A stretch of 64,000 bases of DNA from Corynebacterium hansenii (GTDB lineage: Bacteria; Actinomycetota; Actinomycetes; Mycobacteriales; Mycobacteriaceae): NCBI RefSeq assembly GCF_030408795.1, contig NZ_CP047211.1:682001-746000 (forward strand). Direction: 5' to 3'. Shown here piece after piece: positions 8,600-18,696 of the stretch (position 1 is its first letter; each line of letters begins with the position of its first letter). The notes under the pieces are model-generated. The model worked only from the letters and a program-made list of their open reading frames with translations, ran no database searches and was not told where the DNA came from. A program made the position numbers and the translations under genes.

Positions 8600-9826
8600 G
8601 TGACCGACCGCCGTCGTATCGGCGGGGACATCTGGGCCCTGTCCATCGCCACGTTCATCAACCGCGCCACCGGGTTCCTCACGCTTTTCGCCGCCATCTT
8701 CTTCACCGGGACCGGCATGTCCCCCGAGACTGTGGTCCTCTCATTGTCGGTGTTGGGCGTCGCCGGCGTGTCCGGTTCGCTGCTGGGCGGACGGCTCGCC
8801 GACAGGTTCGGCAAGACCGCGGTGCTGGTGGCCAGTTCCCTGGTCAACGCCGGTCTGTTCGCGGTACTCGCCATCATCGACCATTCCCTGACCTTATGGG
8901 TCGTGGGCATCGCGGCCATGAGCGCGTTGGCGTCGCAAGTCTTCTATGGCCCGTCGATGGCGGTGGTGGCGGAGTCGTCCGAGGGGCGGGACCGCGTCAC
9001 CAGGTTCGCTTTCTACCGGATCTTCATCAACGTGGGCGCCATCGTCGCCCCGGCGCTCGTCGGCTTTCTGGGGAGGGACCGGTTCGACATGCTCTTCTGG
9101 TTCTCCGCGATCGGCTCGGTGTTGGTGCCGGTGATCCTGCTCGCGGGGATCCGGTCGCGGCGCACGGACACCGACGGGGGCGAATCTACGGAGGCCGCTG
9201 CCGGGCACGGCGACGGCGAGCCCTCCGCGCCCACCCCGCGACTGCGCGCGGCGCTTTTACTCGTTTACGTGGCCATGGGCTTGGCCATGGTGGTGTACGC
9301 GCAGCACCAGAGCGCGGTGCCGCTGCGCCTGGAGTCCGAGCCGAATGGCGTGCGGCTCTACGCCCTGCTGCTGATCATCAATCCGGTGTTCGTCATCGCC
9401 GTCGAGTACCCGCTGAGCCACTTCACCAAACGCATGCCCGCGAGCATCGCGCTCGCCGTCGGGACCACCATCATGGGCGCCGGTGTCGCCATGGCGGTGG
9501 GTTTCGCCGAGGTGCCCGCGCTCGTCATCGTCGGGTGGCTGCTGTTCTCGCTGGGCGAGTGCATCTTCGCGCCCATGTCCAACACCTACGTCGCCGAGCT
9601 GTCCCCGAAGGCCGCGCAGTCCCGATCCCAGGGGCGCCTGGCCGCATTCCAGGCGGTGGGTATCGCGATGGGCCCGGGGCTCGGCAGCTGGATGCTCCTC
9701 GTCCTCGGCGGTGCCGCGTGGAGCGGCTTCCTGGCCATGACCGTCGTCTGCGCCGGACTCGTCCTCGCCGCGCATGCGGCATATGCCGGCGCGAAAAAGA
9801 ATCTCAATCCGGGCATCGCCCACTGA
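8600..9826 (+). CDS. MFS transporter
   Basis: 408 residues with about 12 hydrophobic helices. The loop 2-3 motif GGRLADRFGKTAVLV (motif A-like, GxxxDRxGR) identifies the major facilitator superfamily. A polar central loop (about residues 195-215, SRRTDTDGGESTEA and following) separates the two six-helix halves. The GTG at 8600 has no strong ribosome site, and 162 bp separate it from the kinase gene, so it may be transcribed on its own. Position next to the acyl-CoA genes suggests uptake of the acid substrate or export of a product, but the fold is also common in drug exporters. It converges with dinG across a strong hairpin. Confidence 0.82.
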   Translation: MTDRRRIGGDIWALSIATFINRATGFLTLFAAIFFTGTGMSPETVVLSLSVLGVAGVSGSLLGGRLADRFGKTAVLVASSLVNAGLFAVLAIIDHSLTLWVVGIAAMSALASQVFYGPSMAVVAESSEGRDRVTRFAFYRIFINVGAIVAPALVGFLGRDRFDMLFWFSAIGSVLVPVILLAGIRSRRTDTDGGESTEAAAGHGDGEPSAPTPRLRAALLLVYVAMGLAMVVYAQHQSAVPLRLESEPNGVRLYALLLIINPVFVIAVEYPLSHFTKRMPASIALAVGTTIMGAGVAMAVGFAEVPALVIVGWLLFSLGECIFAPMSNTYVAELSPKAAQSRSQGRLAAFQAVGIAMGPGLGSWMLLVLGGAAWSGFLAMTVVCAGLVLAAHAAYAGAKKNLNPGIAH

Positions 9827-9884
9827 GCCCACAGGGGCGGTAGTCCACGACGCCGGGTGGTCGCCCCGCGCATCCTGCGTGGTC

Positions 9885-9948
9885 AACCCACCCCGAATGC
9901 GCATACCCACCCGTTACAGGGGGTGGGACTGCGCATTCGGGGTGGGTT
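9885..9948. terminator. Bidirectional terminator between convergent MFS and dinG genes
   Basis: A perfect 19-bp inverted repeat (9885-9903 with 9930-9948) encloses a second 7-bp pair, CCCACCC (9906-9912) with GGGTGGG (9921-9927). It lies between converging genes and is followed by TTTG. The rest of 9827-10061 shows no gene. Confidence 0.8.
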
Positions 9949-10061
9949 TGCGTCAGGGGGCGGGGAGGCGCATCAGATGGCGTTCGCTGCGGGCACCGAC
10001 GGGGTCGACGGAGGGTGCGGTGCTTCCGGTGCCGCGATTCCCCGGCGCCGGGCCCCAACAC

Positions 10062-12026
10062 CTAGTTCCCGTACCTCTGCGCCACCAGGCGTTCCAGCGC
10101 CTTCCGGGCGACGGCCCCGTCGGTGGTGCGCCAGAACGGCGGCATGGAGGCGGCGATCCAGGTTCCGTAGCGGGCCGTCGCCAAGCGGGGGTCCAGAACC
10201 GCGACCACCCCGCGGTCATCGACGGACCGCAGCAACCGCCCCGCGCCCTGCGCCATCAGCAGGGCGGCGTGGGTCGCGGAGACCTCCATGAAACCGCTGC
10301 GACCGGCCCGATTCGCCGCATCCGACCGGGCGGACAGCAGCGGGTCATCCGGGCGGGGGAACGGGATGCGGTCGATGACCACCAGCGACAGCGCCGGGCC
10401 GGGCACGTCGACGCCCTGCCACAGCGTCAGCGTGCCGAACAGGCACGAATTCTCCGACGCCGCGAACTGCTCGACCAGGTTGCCGATCGCGTCGTCGCCC
10501 TGGCACAGCACGTCGAAGGGGACGCGCTTCCGCATCTCCTCCGCCGCCGCCTCGGCCCCGCGCCGTGACGAGAACAGGCCCAGCGTGCGGCCGCCGGCGG
10601 CGGTGATCAGCGCCTGCAGCTCGTCCATCACCTTCGGGTCCGTGCCATCGCGGCCGGGCTTCGGCAGGTGCCTGGCGACGTACAAGATGCCGGACTTCGC
10701 CGGATCGAACGGCGTGCCGACGTCCATGCCGTCCCAATTGCCCTTCGGCAGGCCCCACGTGGCGGCCATCGCGTCGAACCGGCCGCCCAACGCCAGCGTC
10801 GCCGACGTCAGCACCACGGTGTTCTCGCCGAAAAGCCGGTCGCGCAGCAGATCCGACACCGTCAGCGGCGCCACGCACAGGGCGCGGCGGTCGGTCATCC
10901 ACACCACATCGCCGTCATCTTGCGCGAGCATCCGCACCGCGGCATCGTGCATGTTCTCCAACGCCGCGCGGACCGTCTGGCGCTCGGTGGCGTCGCCCTC
11001 CTGGCCCGTGGCCAGCGCCGTCTGCGTCTTCCACAGCGCGTCGCGCAGGGCGGTCAGGGGAACGCCCGCTTCCGGGGGAATGTCGTCCCACCTGCCCACG
11101 CCGTCGTCGCCAAGCGAAATCAGCGCCTCCTGCAGCATCCCCGCCGCATCCTCGAGGTCGCCCGCCTGCTCGGCCGCGCCGACCTTCTTCGCGCGCTTCG
11201 CGGTCAGGGTGATGCCCGTGGCGGTGAGCTCCTCCGTGGCCACCGACGTGATCCGCCCGTCGAGCTCGTGGGCCTCGTCGACGATGACGTACTCGTGCTC
11301 CGGCAGGATCATCGCGTCCGACATCGCATCGATGGCCAGCAGCGCGTGGTTGGTCACCACCACGTCGACGTCGGCCGCGCGGGCCTTGGCGGCCTCGGCG
11401 AAACAGGACTCGCCCATCGGGCACTTCATCGCCCCGACGCACTCGCGCGAGGTCACCGACACCTGGCGCCACGCCATGTCGGACACGCCGCGGTCGAGGC
11501 TGTCGCGGTCGCCGTCCTCGGTCTCGTTCGCCCATTCGCGCAGCTTGAGCACCTGCGCCGCGGTGCGCGACAGGGAGGACGGGTCGATGAGGGCTTCGGC
11601 GCCGAATCCGTCTCCGGCACCGCCACCGTCGTCCAGCGGCACCTCCGCCACCTTGTTCCGGCACAGGTAATTGTTGCGGCCCTTGAGGATGGCGAACGTC
11701 GGCCGCCGCGACACGTGCGGCTCCAGGGCATCGGCCAGGCGCGGCAGGTCGCGCTCGACCAGCTGGCGCTGCAGCGCGATGGTGGCAGTCGACACGACCA
11801 CCGCCCGGCCGTCCTCCATCGCCCGCACGATCGCGGGGACCAGGTACGCCAGCGACTTGCCGGTGCCGGTGCCCGCCTGGACGGCCAGGTGGCGGCCGGA
11901 CTCCATCGCCCCGTGCACCGCGCGGGCCATCTTCACCTGCCCGGCGCGCTCCGTGCCGCCGAGCGCGGCGACGGCATGGCCGAGCAGTTCCTCGACGCGG
12001 TCGGCCCCGTCCGCCGGGTCAGACAC
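10062..12026 (-). CDS. dinG: DinG-family ATP-dependent DNA helicase
   Basis: 654-residue superfamily 2 helicase of the XPD/DinG group, a 5'-3' iron-sulfur helicase used in DNA repair and R-loop or G-quadruplex processing. Walker A is [15 protein letters not shown] (about 36-50). Four Fe-S cysteines are visible: one in NNYLCRNK and three in [14 protein letters not shown]. The DEAH box is [11 protein letters not shown], and late helicase motifs include WQGVDVPG and QGAGRLLRS. The GTG start overlaps the end of pncB by 8 nt, so the two are one operon. The order dinG-pncB//clpS matches Rv1329c-Rv1330c//Rv1331 of M. tuberculosis. Confidence 0.92.
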   Translation of the reverse strand: MSDPADGADRVEELLGHAVAALGGTERAGQVKMARAVHGAMESGRHLAVQAGTGTGKSLAYLVPAIVRAMEDGRAVVVSTATIALQRQLVERDLPRLADALEPHVSRRPTFAILKGRNNYLCRNKVAEVPLDDGGGAGDGFGAEALIDPSSLSRTAAQVLKLREWANETEDGDRDSLDRGVSDMAWRQVSVTSRECVGAMKCPMGESCFAEAAKARAADVDVVVTNHALLAIDAMSDAMILPEHEYVIVDEAHELDGRITSVATEELTATGITLTAKRAKKVGAAEQAGDLEDAAGMLQEALISLGDDGVGRWDDIPPEAGVPLTALRDALWKTQTALATGQEGDATERQTVRAALENMHDAAVRMLAQDDGDVVWMTDRRALCVAPLTVSDLLRDRLFGENTVVLTSATLALGGRFDAMAATWGLPKGNWDGMDVGTPFDPAKSGILYVARHLPKPGRDGTDPKVMDELQALITAAGGRTLGLFSSRRGAEAAAEEMRKRVPFDVLCQGDDAIGNLVEQFAASENSCLFGTLTLWQGVDVPGPALSLVVIDRIPFPRPDDPLLSARSDAANRAGRSGFMEVSATHAALLMAQGAGRLLRSVDDRGVVAVLDPRLATARYGTWIAASMPPFWRTTDGAVARKALERLVAQRYGN

Positions 12027-13341
12027 CGGCGAAGCGGACGTTGATGACGGGTTCGTCGCGCGACAGCGCCAGGCCCTCCCACGGCAGCGAGATCAGGGCG
12101 CGGGCCAGGTGGTCGCGGCCGTCCTCCAGGGTGGGCAGGTCGTCGGAAAGCTCGCCGCCGCGCATCATCGGGATGGTCAGGCCGACGGCCTCGAGCGTGC
12201 CGGTGTCGGGGACGCCGGTGCCCAGGGGGTAGGCGATTTCCTCCACGGCGGTGCCCGAACGCCGGCACGCGCGCACCGCGGCCTTCGCGCCGCCGTGGCT
12301 CTTCTTGTCCCGCGAACGCTTGGCGACGGGCACGCCGTCGACCTCCACCAGCTTGTACACGAGTCCCGCCGTGGGAGCCCCGGACCCGGTGACCACCGAC
12401 GTGCCCACGCCGTAGGCGTCGACGGGCTCGGCGCGCAGGGCGGCGATGGCGAATTCGTCGAGGTCGGAGGACACCACGATGCGGGTGTTGTGGGCGCCCA
12501 GGCCGTCGAGCTGCTGGCGCACCTGGCGGGCCAGCACGCCCAGGTCGCCGGAGTCGATGCGCACGGCGCCGAGCTCCGGGCCGGCGATCTCGATGGCGGT
12601 GGCGACGCCGGCGGTGATGTCGTAGGTGTCCACCAGCAGCGTGGTGTCCAGGCCCAGGGTCTCCACCTGGGCGCGGAAGGCGCCGGCCTCGTCCGGGGTG
12701 CCGTCGGGGTTGGTGTGCAGCAGCGTCCACGAGTGGGCGGCGGTGCCCGACGCCGGGATGCCGTAGCGGGCGGCGGCCTCCAGGTTCGACGTCGCGGTGA
12801 ATCCGGCCAGGTAGGAGGCCCGGGCGGCGGTGACCGCGGCCTCTTCGTGGGTGCGGCGCGAGCCCATCTCGATGATCGGCCGCCCGCCGGCGGCGGTGAC
12901 CATGCGGGCGGCCGCCGACGCGATGGCCGAGTCGGCGTTGAGGATCGACAGGATCACCGTCTCCAGGATCACGCACTCGGCGAAGGTGCCGCGCACGGTG
13001 AGGATCGGCGACGCGGGGAAGTACAGCTCACCCTCGCGGTAGCCGTCGATGTCGCCGGTGAAGCGGTAGTCTCGCAGGTACTCCAGCGTCGCGTCGTCGA
13101 GGAAGTCCAGCGACGCCAGCTGCTCGTCGGTGAACCGGAACCGCGAGATGGCGTCGAGCACGCGGGCGGTGCCCGCGACCACGCCGTAGCGGCGCTCGTT
13201 GGGCAGCCGGCGGCCGAAGACCTCGAACGCGCATCGCCGGTCCGCCGTGCCGTCGCGCAGCGACGCCTGGAGCATCGTCAGCTCGTACTTGTCGGTGAGC
13301 AGGGCGGTCGACTCGGTGTCGTGGGGCGTCGGATTCGTCAC
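12019..13341 (-). CDS. pncB: Nicotinate phosphoribosyltransferase
   Basis: Converts nicotinate and PRPP to nicotinate mononucleotide in NAD salvage. 440 residues from the GTG at 13341. Family motifs are [11 protein letters not shown] at the N-terminus, [14 protein letters not shown] (phosphate binding), a loop with [30 protein letters not shown], and [14 protein letters not shown] near the end. The GTG at 13341 is preceded by TAGACT seven bases upstream, a leaderless arrangement that decides the start. It is divergent from clpS and shares an 8-nt overlap with dinG downstream. The product acts in the cytosol. Confidence 0.92.
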   Translation of the reverse strand: MTNPTPHDTESTALLTDKYELTMLQASLRDGTADRRCAFEVFGRRLPNERRYGVVAGTARVLDAISRFRFTDEQLASLDFLDDATLEYLRDYRFTGDIDGYREGELYFPASPILTVRGTFAECVILETVILSILNADSAIASAAARMVTAAGGRPIIEMGSRRTHEEAAVTAARASYLAGFTATSNLEAAARYGIPASGTAAHSWTLLHTNPDGTPDEAGAFRAQVETLGLDTTLLVDTYDITAGVATAIEIAGPELGAVRIDSGDLGVLARQVRQQLDGLGAHNTRIVVSSDLDEFAIAALRAEPVDAYGVGTSVVTGSGAPTAGLVYKLVEVDGVPVAKRSRDKKSHGGAKAAVRACRRSGTAVEEIAYPLGTGVPDTGTLEAVGLTIPMMRGGELSDDLPTLEDGRDHLARALISLPWEGLALSRDEPVINVRFAGV

Positions 13342-13416
13342 CCCGCCGAGTCTAGTCCGGTGCGCGGCCGGGGTGGCCCGGTGCACGGGATCGCCCGCGT
13401 CGTTATCCTTGGGCGC
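13342..13416. promoter_or_regulatory. Divergent leaderless promoters of pncB and clpS
   Basis: On the minus strand TAGACT (13354-13349) is 7 nt before the pncB GTG; on the plus strand TATCCT (13404-13409) is 7 nt before the clpS ATG. Only 75 bp separate the two start codons, so both promoters and any regulation fit in this interval. Confidence 0.6.
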
Positions 13417-13710
13417 ATGACCATGCCAGCCGCCACCCCGATGGGCGTCATCGACGCCGAGACCGTGACCGAGTCCAATCGGCCATGGCAGTGCATCGTG
13501 TGGGACGACCCGGTCAACTCCATGAGTTACGTGACCTACGTGTTCCAGATGCTGTTCGGAATGGACCGCAAGAAGGCCCACGAGCTGATGCTGAAGGTGC
13601 ACAACGAGGGCAAGGCCGTCGTGTCGTCGGGGGAGCGGGACAAGGTGGAGGCGGACGTGAAGAAGCTGCACAAGGCGGGCCTGTGGGCCACCATGCAGCA
13701 GGCCGATTGA
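13417..13710 (+). CDS. clpS: ATP-dependent Clp protease adaptor ClpS
   Basis: 97-residue N-end-rule adaptor that delivers substrates with bulky N-terminal residues to ClpC/ClpA-ClpP. The binding-pocket motif [19 protein letters not shown] and the second motif [10 protein letters not shown] are both present and the length is normal. The start at ATG 13417 is supported by a TATCCT box 7 nt upstream. The DUF2017 gene follows after 40 nt, the usual actinobacterial pairing. Confidence 0.93.
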   Translation: MTMPAATPMGVIDAETVTESNRPWQCIVWDDPVNSMSYVTYVFQMLFGMDRKKAHELMLKVHNEGKAVVSSGERDKVEADVKKLHKAGLWATMQQAD

Positions 13711-13750
13711 TCGGCGCGCGTCCCATTCAGTCGACAAGAGGAGAGAGCCC

Positions 13751-14302
13751 ATGCGCCCCTGGAAGAGGAAGCGGGGGATGCTGCGAGGCGGCGCCCGGTA
13801 CGTCACGGTCCTGGAGCCGGCGGAGCGGGCGCTGCTGGGGGAGTTGTCCGCCACAGTCGCCGACGCCCTGATCGGGCGGGCGCAGTCGGCGCCGAAGGAT
13901 GAGCTGTCGGAGCTGACGGGCATGCCGTCGGGGCATGCGGAGGCGCCGGAGGATCCGCGCCTGGCGCGCCTGCTGCCGGATTTCGCCGCCGAGGGCGACG
14001 AGTCGGTGGAGGGCGAGAACCGGCTGATGCGCCAGTTGCACGAGTCGGACATCGTCAAGGGCAAGCTGACGGACCTGCGGGCGATCATCGAGGCGCTGGA
14101 GCCGGCGGACAACGGCCAGGTGTCGTTGACCGAGGAGCAGGCGAACCAGTGGATCGCGGCGATCAACAGCCTGCGCCTGTACCTGCACGCCGCGCTGGAG
14201 CGGCATGACGGGCCGATCTCCAAGGCGGAGGAGACCGACGCGATGTACCAGTGGCTCAGCTACAACCAGGAGTCGCTGGTGCAGGAGCTGATGCGCGAAT
14301 GA
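13751..14302 (+). CDS. DUF2017 family protein
   Basis: 183 residues, mostly helical and acidic. It matches the DUF2017 family by its MRPWKRKRG start, VLEPAERALLGELSA and the DAMYQWLSYNQESLVQ tail. The family is almost always found next to clpS in actinobacteria (Rv1332 in M. tuberculosis), which suggests a role in ClpS-dependent proteolysis, but no function is established. AAGAGGAGAG precedes the ATG. The next gene overlaps its stop (ATGA). Confidence 0.82.
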   Translation: MRPWKRKRGMLRGGARYVTVLEPAERALLGELSATVADALIGRAQSAPKDELSELTGMPSGHAEAPEDPRLARLLPDFAAEGDESVEGENRLMRQLHESDIVKGKLTDLRAIIEALEPADNGQVSLTEEQANQWIAAINSLRLYLHAALERHDGPISKAEETDAMYQWLSYNQESLVQELMRE

Positions 14303-15438
14303 CCGGCGGCGCCGTCCACGTGGCGTCGGCGTCCTTCGGGGGACGCTTGACGACGGGCCCGGCCGCGTCGCCGTCCCGCCTGCCCGGCATTTCGGTCGGG
14401 CACGCCTCCGCCGCGGACACCGGCGTGACGGTCATCGCCTGCCCGGATGGCGCGGTGGCGGCCGTGGACGTGCGCGGCGGCGGCCCGGGGACGCGGGAGA
14501 CCGATCTGCTGGAGCCGCGGAACACCGTGCGGGAAGCCCACGCCATCGTGTTGGCGGGCGGGTCGGCCTTCGGGCTGGCCGCCGCCGACGGCGTGATGCG
14601 CGGCCTGGCCGGGCGCGGGTGCGGCTTCGGAGTGACGGAGGAGTTCCCCGACGTCCGAGTGCCCATCGTGCCCGCGGCCGTCATCTTCGACCTGCTGCTC
14701 GGCGAGCGCGATGTGCCGGACGCGGAGCTCGGCGAGAAGGCCCTGGCGGCGGCGCTGGACGGCGACGGCGGCGAACCCGCCCCGTCCGGCTGCGTCGGCG
14801 CGGGCACCGGCGCAATGGCCGGCGCGATCAAGGGCGGGGTCGGCCAGGCGTCGGTCGCGCTCGCGGACGGTGCGACGGTGACCGCGCTGGTCGTGGCCAA
14901 CCCGATGGGCGCCGTCGCCGGGCCCGACGGGAGGTTGTGGTCCGATCCCGGGCGCGGCGCCATCCCGGCACCGGCGCTGGAAGCCATCGGCGAGAAGTTC
15001 CTGGGGCTGACCAAGGTGCCGGTGCCCGGCGGCCCCGGCGACGGCGGCGGCGCCCTGAACACCACCATCGGCTGCATCGTCACCGACGCCGCGCTGACCC
15101 AGGACCAGGCCCAGCGCCTGGCCATGGCCGGCCACGACGGCATGGCGCGGGCCATCCGCCCCTCGCATCTGCCGATGGACGGCGACACCCTCTTCTGCCT
15201 GGCCACGGGAACGTTCCCCGGCGCCGGCGCGTTGGAGGGAGCAGGGGATCCGGCCGGGACGTCGTCAAGCGATCCCGTCGACCCCGCGACCCTGGCCTTG
15301 CTGGCCGCCGCCGCGGCCGACGCGGTGGAGCACGCCATCGTCGACGCCGTAGTCTCCGCCGAGTCGCGCGCGGGAGTGCCCGCGTTCGGCGAACTCGCCG
15401 AGACCGCCACCGAACCCGAGAGGACCCGACGACAGTGA
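14299..15438 (+). CDS. P1 family peptidase (DmpA-like, S58)
   Basis: 379-residue member of the DmpA/BapA aminopeptidase group, self-cleaving N-terminal-nucleophile hydrolases. [16 protein letters not shown] near the start, [20 protein letters not shown] and the expected autocleavage region [16 protein letters not shown] (Asn254/Thr255) are visible. It corresponds to Rv1333 in M. tuberculosis. The ATG at 14299 overlaps the DUF2017 stop and the rhomboid gene begins on its own stop codon, so this is a tightly coupled operon. Substrates are unknown; homologues cleave D-aminopeptides or beta-peptides. Confidence 0.82.
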   Translation: MTGGAVHVASASFGGRLTTGPAASPSRLPGISVGHASAADTGVTVIACPDGAVAAVDVRGGGPGTRETDLLEPRNTVREAHAIVLAGGSAFGLAAADGVMRGLAGRGCGFGVTEEFPDVRVPIVPAAVIFDLLLGERDVPDAELGEKALAAALDGDGGEPAPSGCVGAGTGAMAGAIKGGVGQASVALADGATVTALVVANPMGAVAGPDGRLWSDPGRGAIPAPALEAIGEKFLGLTKVPVPGGPGDGGGALNTTIGCIVTDAALTQDQAQRLAMAGHDGMARAIRPSHLPMDGDTLFCLATGTFPGAGALEGAGDPAGTSSSDPVDPATLALLAAAAADAVEHAIVDAVVSAESRAGVPAFGELAETATEPERTRRQ

Positions 15439-16091
15439 CCATGCAGCCCGGACCACGGGGGCGACGCCCCGGCACCGACGCCCTGGGCGCGGGATACGGC
15501 ACCGCCGTCGCGCCGAAGACCTCCGACGGCGGCATCCGCTCCGCCCTCGGCGCAGGCATCGGCTTCACGGTGCTGACGTGGGTGGTCTTCTTCTTCAACA
15601 AGATCTTCTTCCTCGGCGAGCTCAACCAGTCGCTCGGGCTGCGCCCGCTGGACACCCACGGGCTGTGGGGCATCCTCTTCGCCCCGGTGCTCCACGGCGA
15701 CCTCGAGCACCTCATGGCCAACACGCTGCCCGCCGCCCTGTTCGCCGCGCTGATCGCGTTCACCTCCAAGCGGCTGTGGTTCCAGGTGACGGCGATCGTC
15801 ATGCTCGTGTCCGGCGTGGGCACGTGGTTCATCGGCGGCGTCGGCACCGCCCACGTCGGCGCGTCCGGCCTGGTCTACGGCTGGCTGGCGTTCCTCATCG
15901 TCCGCGGCTTCTACAACCGCGCGCCGGGCCAGATCCTGCTGGGCATGATCCTCGGCTTCGGCTACTCCGGCCTGCTCTGGGGCGTGTTCCCCACGCAGAT
16001 GGGCGTGAGCTGGCAGATGCACCTCTTCGGCGCCATCGGCGGCATCATCGCCGCCTCGATGCTCAAACGCGGCAAGGCGACCGCCAAATGA
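15435..16091 (+). CDS. Rhomboid family intramembrane serine protease
   Basis: 218 residues with about six transmembrane segments. The catalytic dyad is readable as Ser144 in [11 protein letters not shown] and His196 in [11 protein letters not shown]. The [14 protein letters not shown] loop after helix 1 is the usual rhomboid HxxxN region. The GTG at 15435 overlaps the previous stop (GTGA); an ATG at 15441 is an alternative. It corresponds to Rv1337. Compared with M. tuberculosis, the mec-cysO-cysM genes between the P1 peptidase and the rhomboid gene are missing here. Confidence 0.9.
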   Translation: MTMQPGPRGRRPGTDALGAGYGTAVAPKTSDGGIRSALGAGIGFTVLTWVVFFFNKIFFLGELNQSLGLRPLDTHGLWGILFAPVLHGDLEHLMANTLPAALFAALIAFTSKRLWFQVTAIVMLVSGVGTWFIGGVGTAHVGASGLVYGWLAFLIVRGFYNRAPGQILLGMILGFGYSGLLWGVFPTQMGVSWQMHLFGAIGGIIAASMLKRGKATAK

Positions 16092-16945
16092 TCGACGGCG
16101 ACGCCAACCAGCTGGAGATCGACCGCACCGCGCCGATCGGGGTCTTCGACTCCGGCGTCGGCGGCCTGACGGTGGCGCGCGCCATCGTCGACCAGCTGCC
16201 GCACGAATCGATGATCTACGTCGGCGACACCGCCAACGGGCCCTACGGCCCGCTGCGCATCGCCGAGGTGCGGCGGCACGCCGAAGCCATCGCCGACGAC
16301 CTGGTCGCCCGCGGCTGCAAGATGATCGTCATCGCCTGCAACACCGCCTCCGCCGCCTTCCTGCGCGACGCCCGCGAGCGGTACCCCGTCCCCGTCGTCG
16401 AGGTGATCCTGCCCGCCGTGCGTAGGGCGGTGTCCGCCACGCGCAACGGCAGGGTCGGCGTCATCGGCACCGCCGCCACCATCCGCTCCCGCGCCTACCA
16501 GGACCTCTTCGACGCCGTCCCCGGCGTCGACGTCTCCGCCGCCGACTGCCCCCGGTTCGTCGACTTCGTCGAGCGGGGCATCACCTCCGGCCGCCAGATC
16601 CTCGGCCTGGCCGAGGGATACCTCGCCCCGCTGCAGGCCGACGGCGTGGACACGCTCGTCCTCGGCTGCACCCACTACCCGCTGCTGTCCGGCGTCGTGC
16701 AGCTGGCCATGGGGGAGGACGTCACCCTGGTGTCCTCCGCCGAGGAGACCGCCAAGGACGTGCTGCGGACCCTCACCAAACTGGATCTGCTCGCCGACCC
16801 CGAAACCGACCCGCCGCCGACGCGGGTCTTCGAATCGACCGGCGACCCGGCGATGTTCCAGAAGCTCGCCGCCCGCTTCCTCGGCCCCGCCATCACCGAC
16901 GTCAGCCCCCACGGCACCGACGTCAGCCCTCACGTCGCGCGCTGA
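16088..16945 (+). CDS. murI: Glutamate racemase
   Basis: Makes D-glutamate for peptidoglycan. 285 residues. The substrate loop [13 protein letters not shown] and the two catalytic cysteines, Cys84 in ACNTAS and Cys194 in GCTHYP, are present. The ATG overlaps the rhomboid stop. The C-terminus carries a short imprecise repeat ([14 protein letters not shown]), which looks like a local duplication. It corresponds to Rv1338. Confidence 0.95.
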   Translation: MIDGDANQLEIDRTAPIGVFDSGVGGLTVARAIVDQLPHESMIYVGDTANGPYGPLRIAEVRRHAEAIADDLVARGCKMIVIACNTASAAFLRDARERYPVPVVEVILPAVRRAVSATRNGRVGVIGTAATIRSRAYQDLFDAVPGVDVSAADCPRFVDFVERGITSGRQILGLAEGYLAPLQADGVDTLVLGCTHYPLLSGVVQLAMGEDVTLVSSAEETAKDVLRTLTKLDLLADPETDPPPTRVFESTGDPAMFQKLAARFLGPAITDVSPHGTDVSPHVAR

Positions 16946-17006
16946 TCCGGCCCTCCGGCGGAGGGTCGACATGCCCGAAGCGCGGGTGCCGTGGCATTGT
17001 GGGGTC

Positions 17007-17765
17007 ATGAAAGTGACGGTTCTGGGATGCACGGGGAGCATGTGCGGACCCGATGCGGCCGCCTCCGGGTACCTGGTCGAATCCGATGAAGGCGCGTTCG
17101 TCATGGACTTCGGCCCGGGAGTGCTGGGGCAGCTCCAGAAGTACCGCGACCCGGCCGAGCTGGACATCGTGCTGTCGCACCTGCACGCCGACCACTGCCT
17201 GGACATCCCCGGGCTGCTGGTGTGGCGCCGCTTCCACCCGACCGCCCCGTCGACCCGCCGCAACCTGCTGTGGGGGCCGGCCGACTCCGCAGACCGGCTG
17301 GGGCACGCATCCGCCGAGACCGGCGACGGCTTCGACGACCTCGGCGACACCTTCGACATCCGCGTCATCGAGGGGCGCACCCCGTTCGAGGTGGCCGGGC
17401 TGACCGTCGAGGCGTTCCCCATGGTCCACCCCATCGAGGCGTGGGGGTTCCGCATCACCGGCCCGGACGGGACCATCGCCTACACCGGCGACACCGGCTG
17501 GACCGACGCGGTCGTGGACCTCGCCCGGGACGTCGACGTCTTCATCTGCGAGGCCACCTGGTGCGGCGACGGGGAGGACAAGCCCGCCGACATGCACATG
17601 TCGGGCGCCGAAGCCGGCCGCGCCGCGGCGCTGGCGGGGGCGAAGAAGCTGGTGCTCACGCACATCCCGCCCTACGGCGACCCCGACGGCGCCCTCGCCG
17701 CCGCCCGCGCCGAGTTCGACGGGCCGGTCGAGCTGGCCCGCCCCGGGATGGTGCTCGCACCGTAG
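17007..17765 (+). CDS. MBL-fold metallohydrolase (Rv1339-like)
   Basis: 252-residue metallo-beta-lactamase-fold protein. The metal site is LSHLHADHCLD; further metal residues are expected at MVHPIEAWGF, YTGDTGWTD and LTHIPPY. The location between murI and rph is that of M. tuberculosis Rv1339, reported as an atypical class II cyclic-nucleotide phosphodiesterase that lowers cAMP. That role here is inferred from synteny and fold. The start at ATG 17007 is supported by CATTGT six bases upstream; an ATG at 16971 would add 12 residues without a better context. Confidence 0.8.
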   Translation: MKVTVLGCTGSMCGPDAAASGYLVESDEGAFVMDFGPGVLGQLQKYRDPAELDIVLSHLHADHCLDIPGLLVWRRFHPTAPSTRRNLLWGPADSADRLGHASAETGDGFDDLGDTFDIRVIEGRTPFEVAGLTVEAFPMVHPIEAWGFRITGPDGTIAYTGDTGWTDAVVDLARDVDVFICEATWCGDGEDKPADMHMSGAEAGRAAALAGAKKLVLTHIPPYGDPDGALAAARAEFDGPVELARPGMVLAP

Positions 17766-17783
17766 GCCGGTACCGTTGGGGCC

Positions 17784-18554
17784 ATGACTTCTGATTTCAC
17801 CCGCGCCGACGGTCGCGCCGGCGACGAGATGCGCAAGGTTTCCATCACCCGCGGCTTCACCGACAACCCCGCCGGTTCGGTGCTGGTCTGCTTCGGCAAC
17901 ACCCGCGTGATGTGCACCGCGTCCGTCGAGCAGTCCGTGCCCCGCTTCAAGCGCGATTCCGGCGAGGGCTGGCTGACCGCCGAGTACTCGATGCTCCCGG
18001 CGGCCACCCACGAGCGCATGCCCCGCGAGTCGATGCGCGGCAAGGTCAAGGGCCGCACGCACGAGATCTCCCGCCTGGTCGGCCGCGCCCTGCGCGCCGC
18101 CGTGGACCTGGGCCAGCTCGGCGAGAACACCATCAACATCGACTGCGACGTGCTCCAGGCCGACGGCGGCACCCGCACCGCCGCGATCACCGGCGCCTAC
18201 GTCGCCCTGGCCGACGCCCTGACCTACCTGCACGCCGCCGGCGCCGTGCCCGGCGCGCCGCTGAAGGCGCCCGTCGCCGCCGTGTCCGTGGGCGTCATCG
18301 ACGGCAACGTCTGCCTGGACCTGCCCTACGAGGAGGACTCCCGCGCCGACGTCGACCTCAACGTCGTCATGACCGCCGAGGGCGAGTACGTGGAGATCCA
18401 GGGCACCGGCGAGGCCGCCACCTTCGGCCGCGGCGAGCTCGACGCCATGCTCGACGTCGCGGACAAGGGCCTGCGCGAGCTCATCCAGCTGCAGCAGGAG
18501 GTCCTGCGCGCGCCGTACCCGGGGGAGCTTCCCGACGGCCGCGTCCGCGTCTGA
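17784..18554 (+). CDS. rph: Ribonuclease PH
   Basis: 256-residue 3'-5' phosphorolytic exoribonuclease that trims tRNA 3' ends. Typical features are the opening [19 protein letters not shown], the phosphate-binding [20 protein letters not shown] region, and [17 protein letters not shown]. Length is normal. TACCGT seven nt before the ATG (17771-17776) indicates a leaderless transcript. The rdgB gene follows after 142 nt. Confidence 0.95.
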   Translation: MTSDFTRADGRAGDEMRKVSITRGFTDNPAGSVLVCFGNTRVMCTASVEQSVPRFKRDSGEGWLTAEYSMLPAATHERMPRESMRGKVKGRTHEISRLVGRALRAAVDLGQLGENTINIDCDVLQADGGTRTAAITGAYVALADALTYLHAAGAVPGAPLKAPVAAVSVGVIDGNVCLDLPYEEDSRADVDLNVVMTAEGEYVEIQGTGEAATFGRGELDAMLDVADKGLRELIQLQQEVLRAPYPGELPDGRVRV

Positions 18555-18696
18555 TCCGCCCCGGGGGACGCCGCGCTGCGGGCGGTACGTGACGTGAAGC
18601 CCGCATGGTGGAAAACTGGGGGTGGACGACGCAACGACCGTCGCGTCGGCGGCGCCACCCGCCGCCGGGAATCCGACCACGGGAAGGGGAACGGCG

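Noticed and set aside
9827..10061. Possible small gene between MFS and dinG
   Set aside because: The stretch is dominated by the large inverted repeat of a bidirectional terminator and has no frame with coding character.
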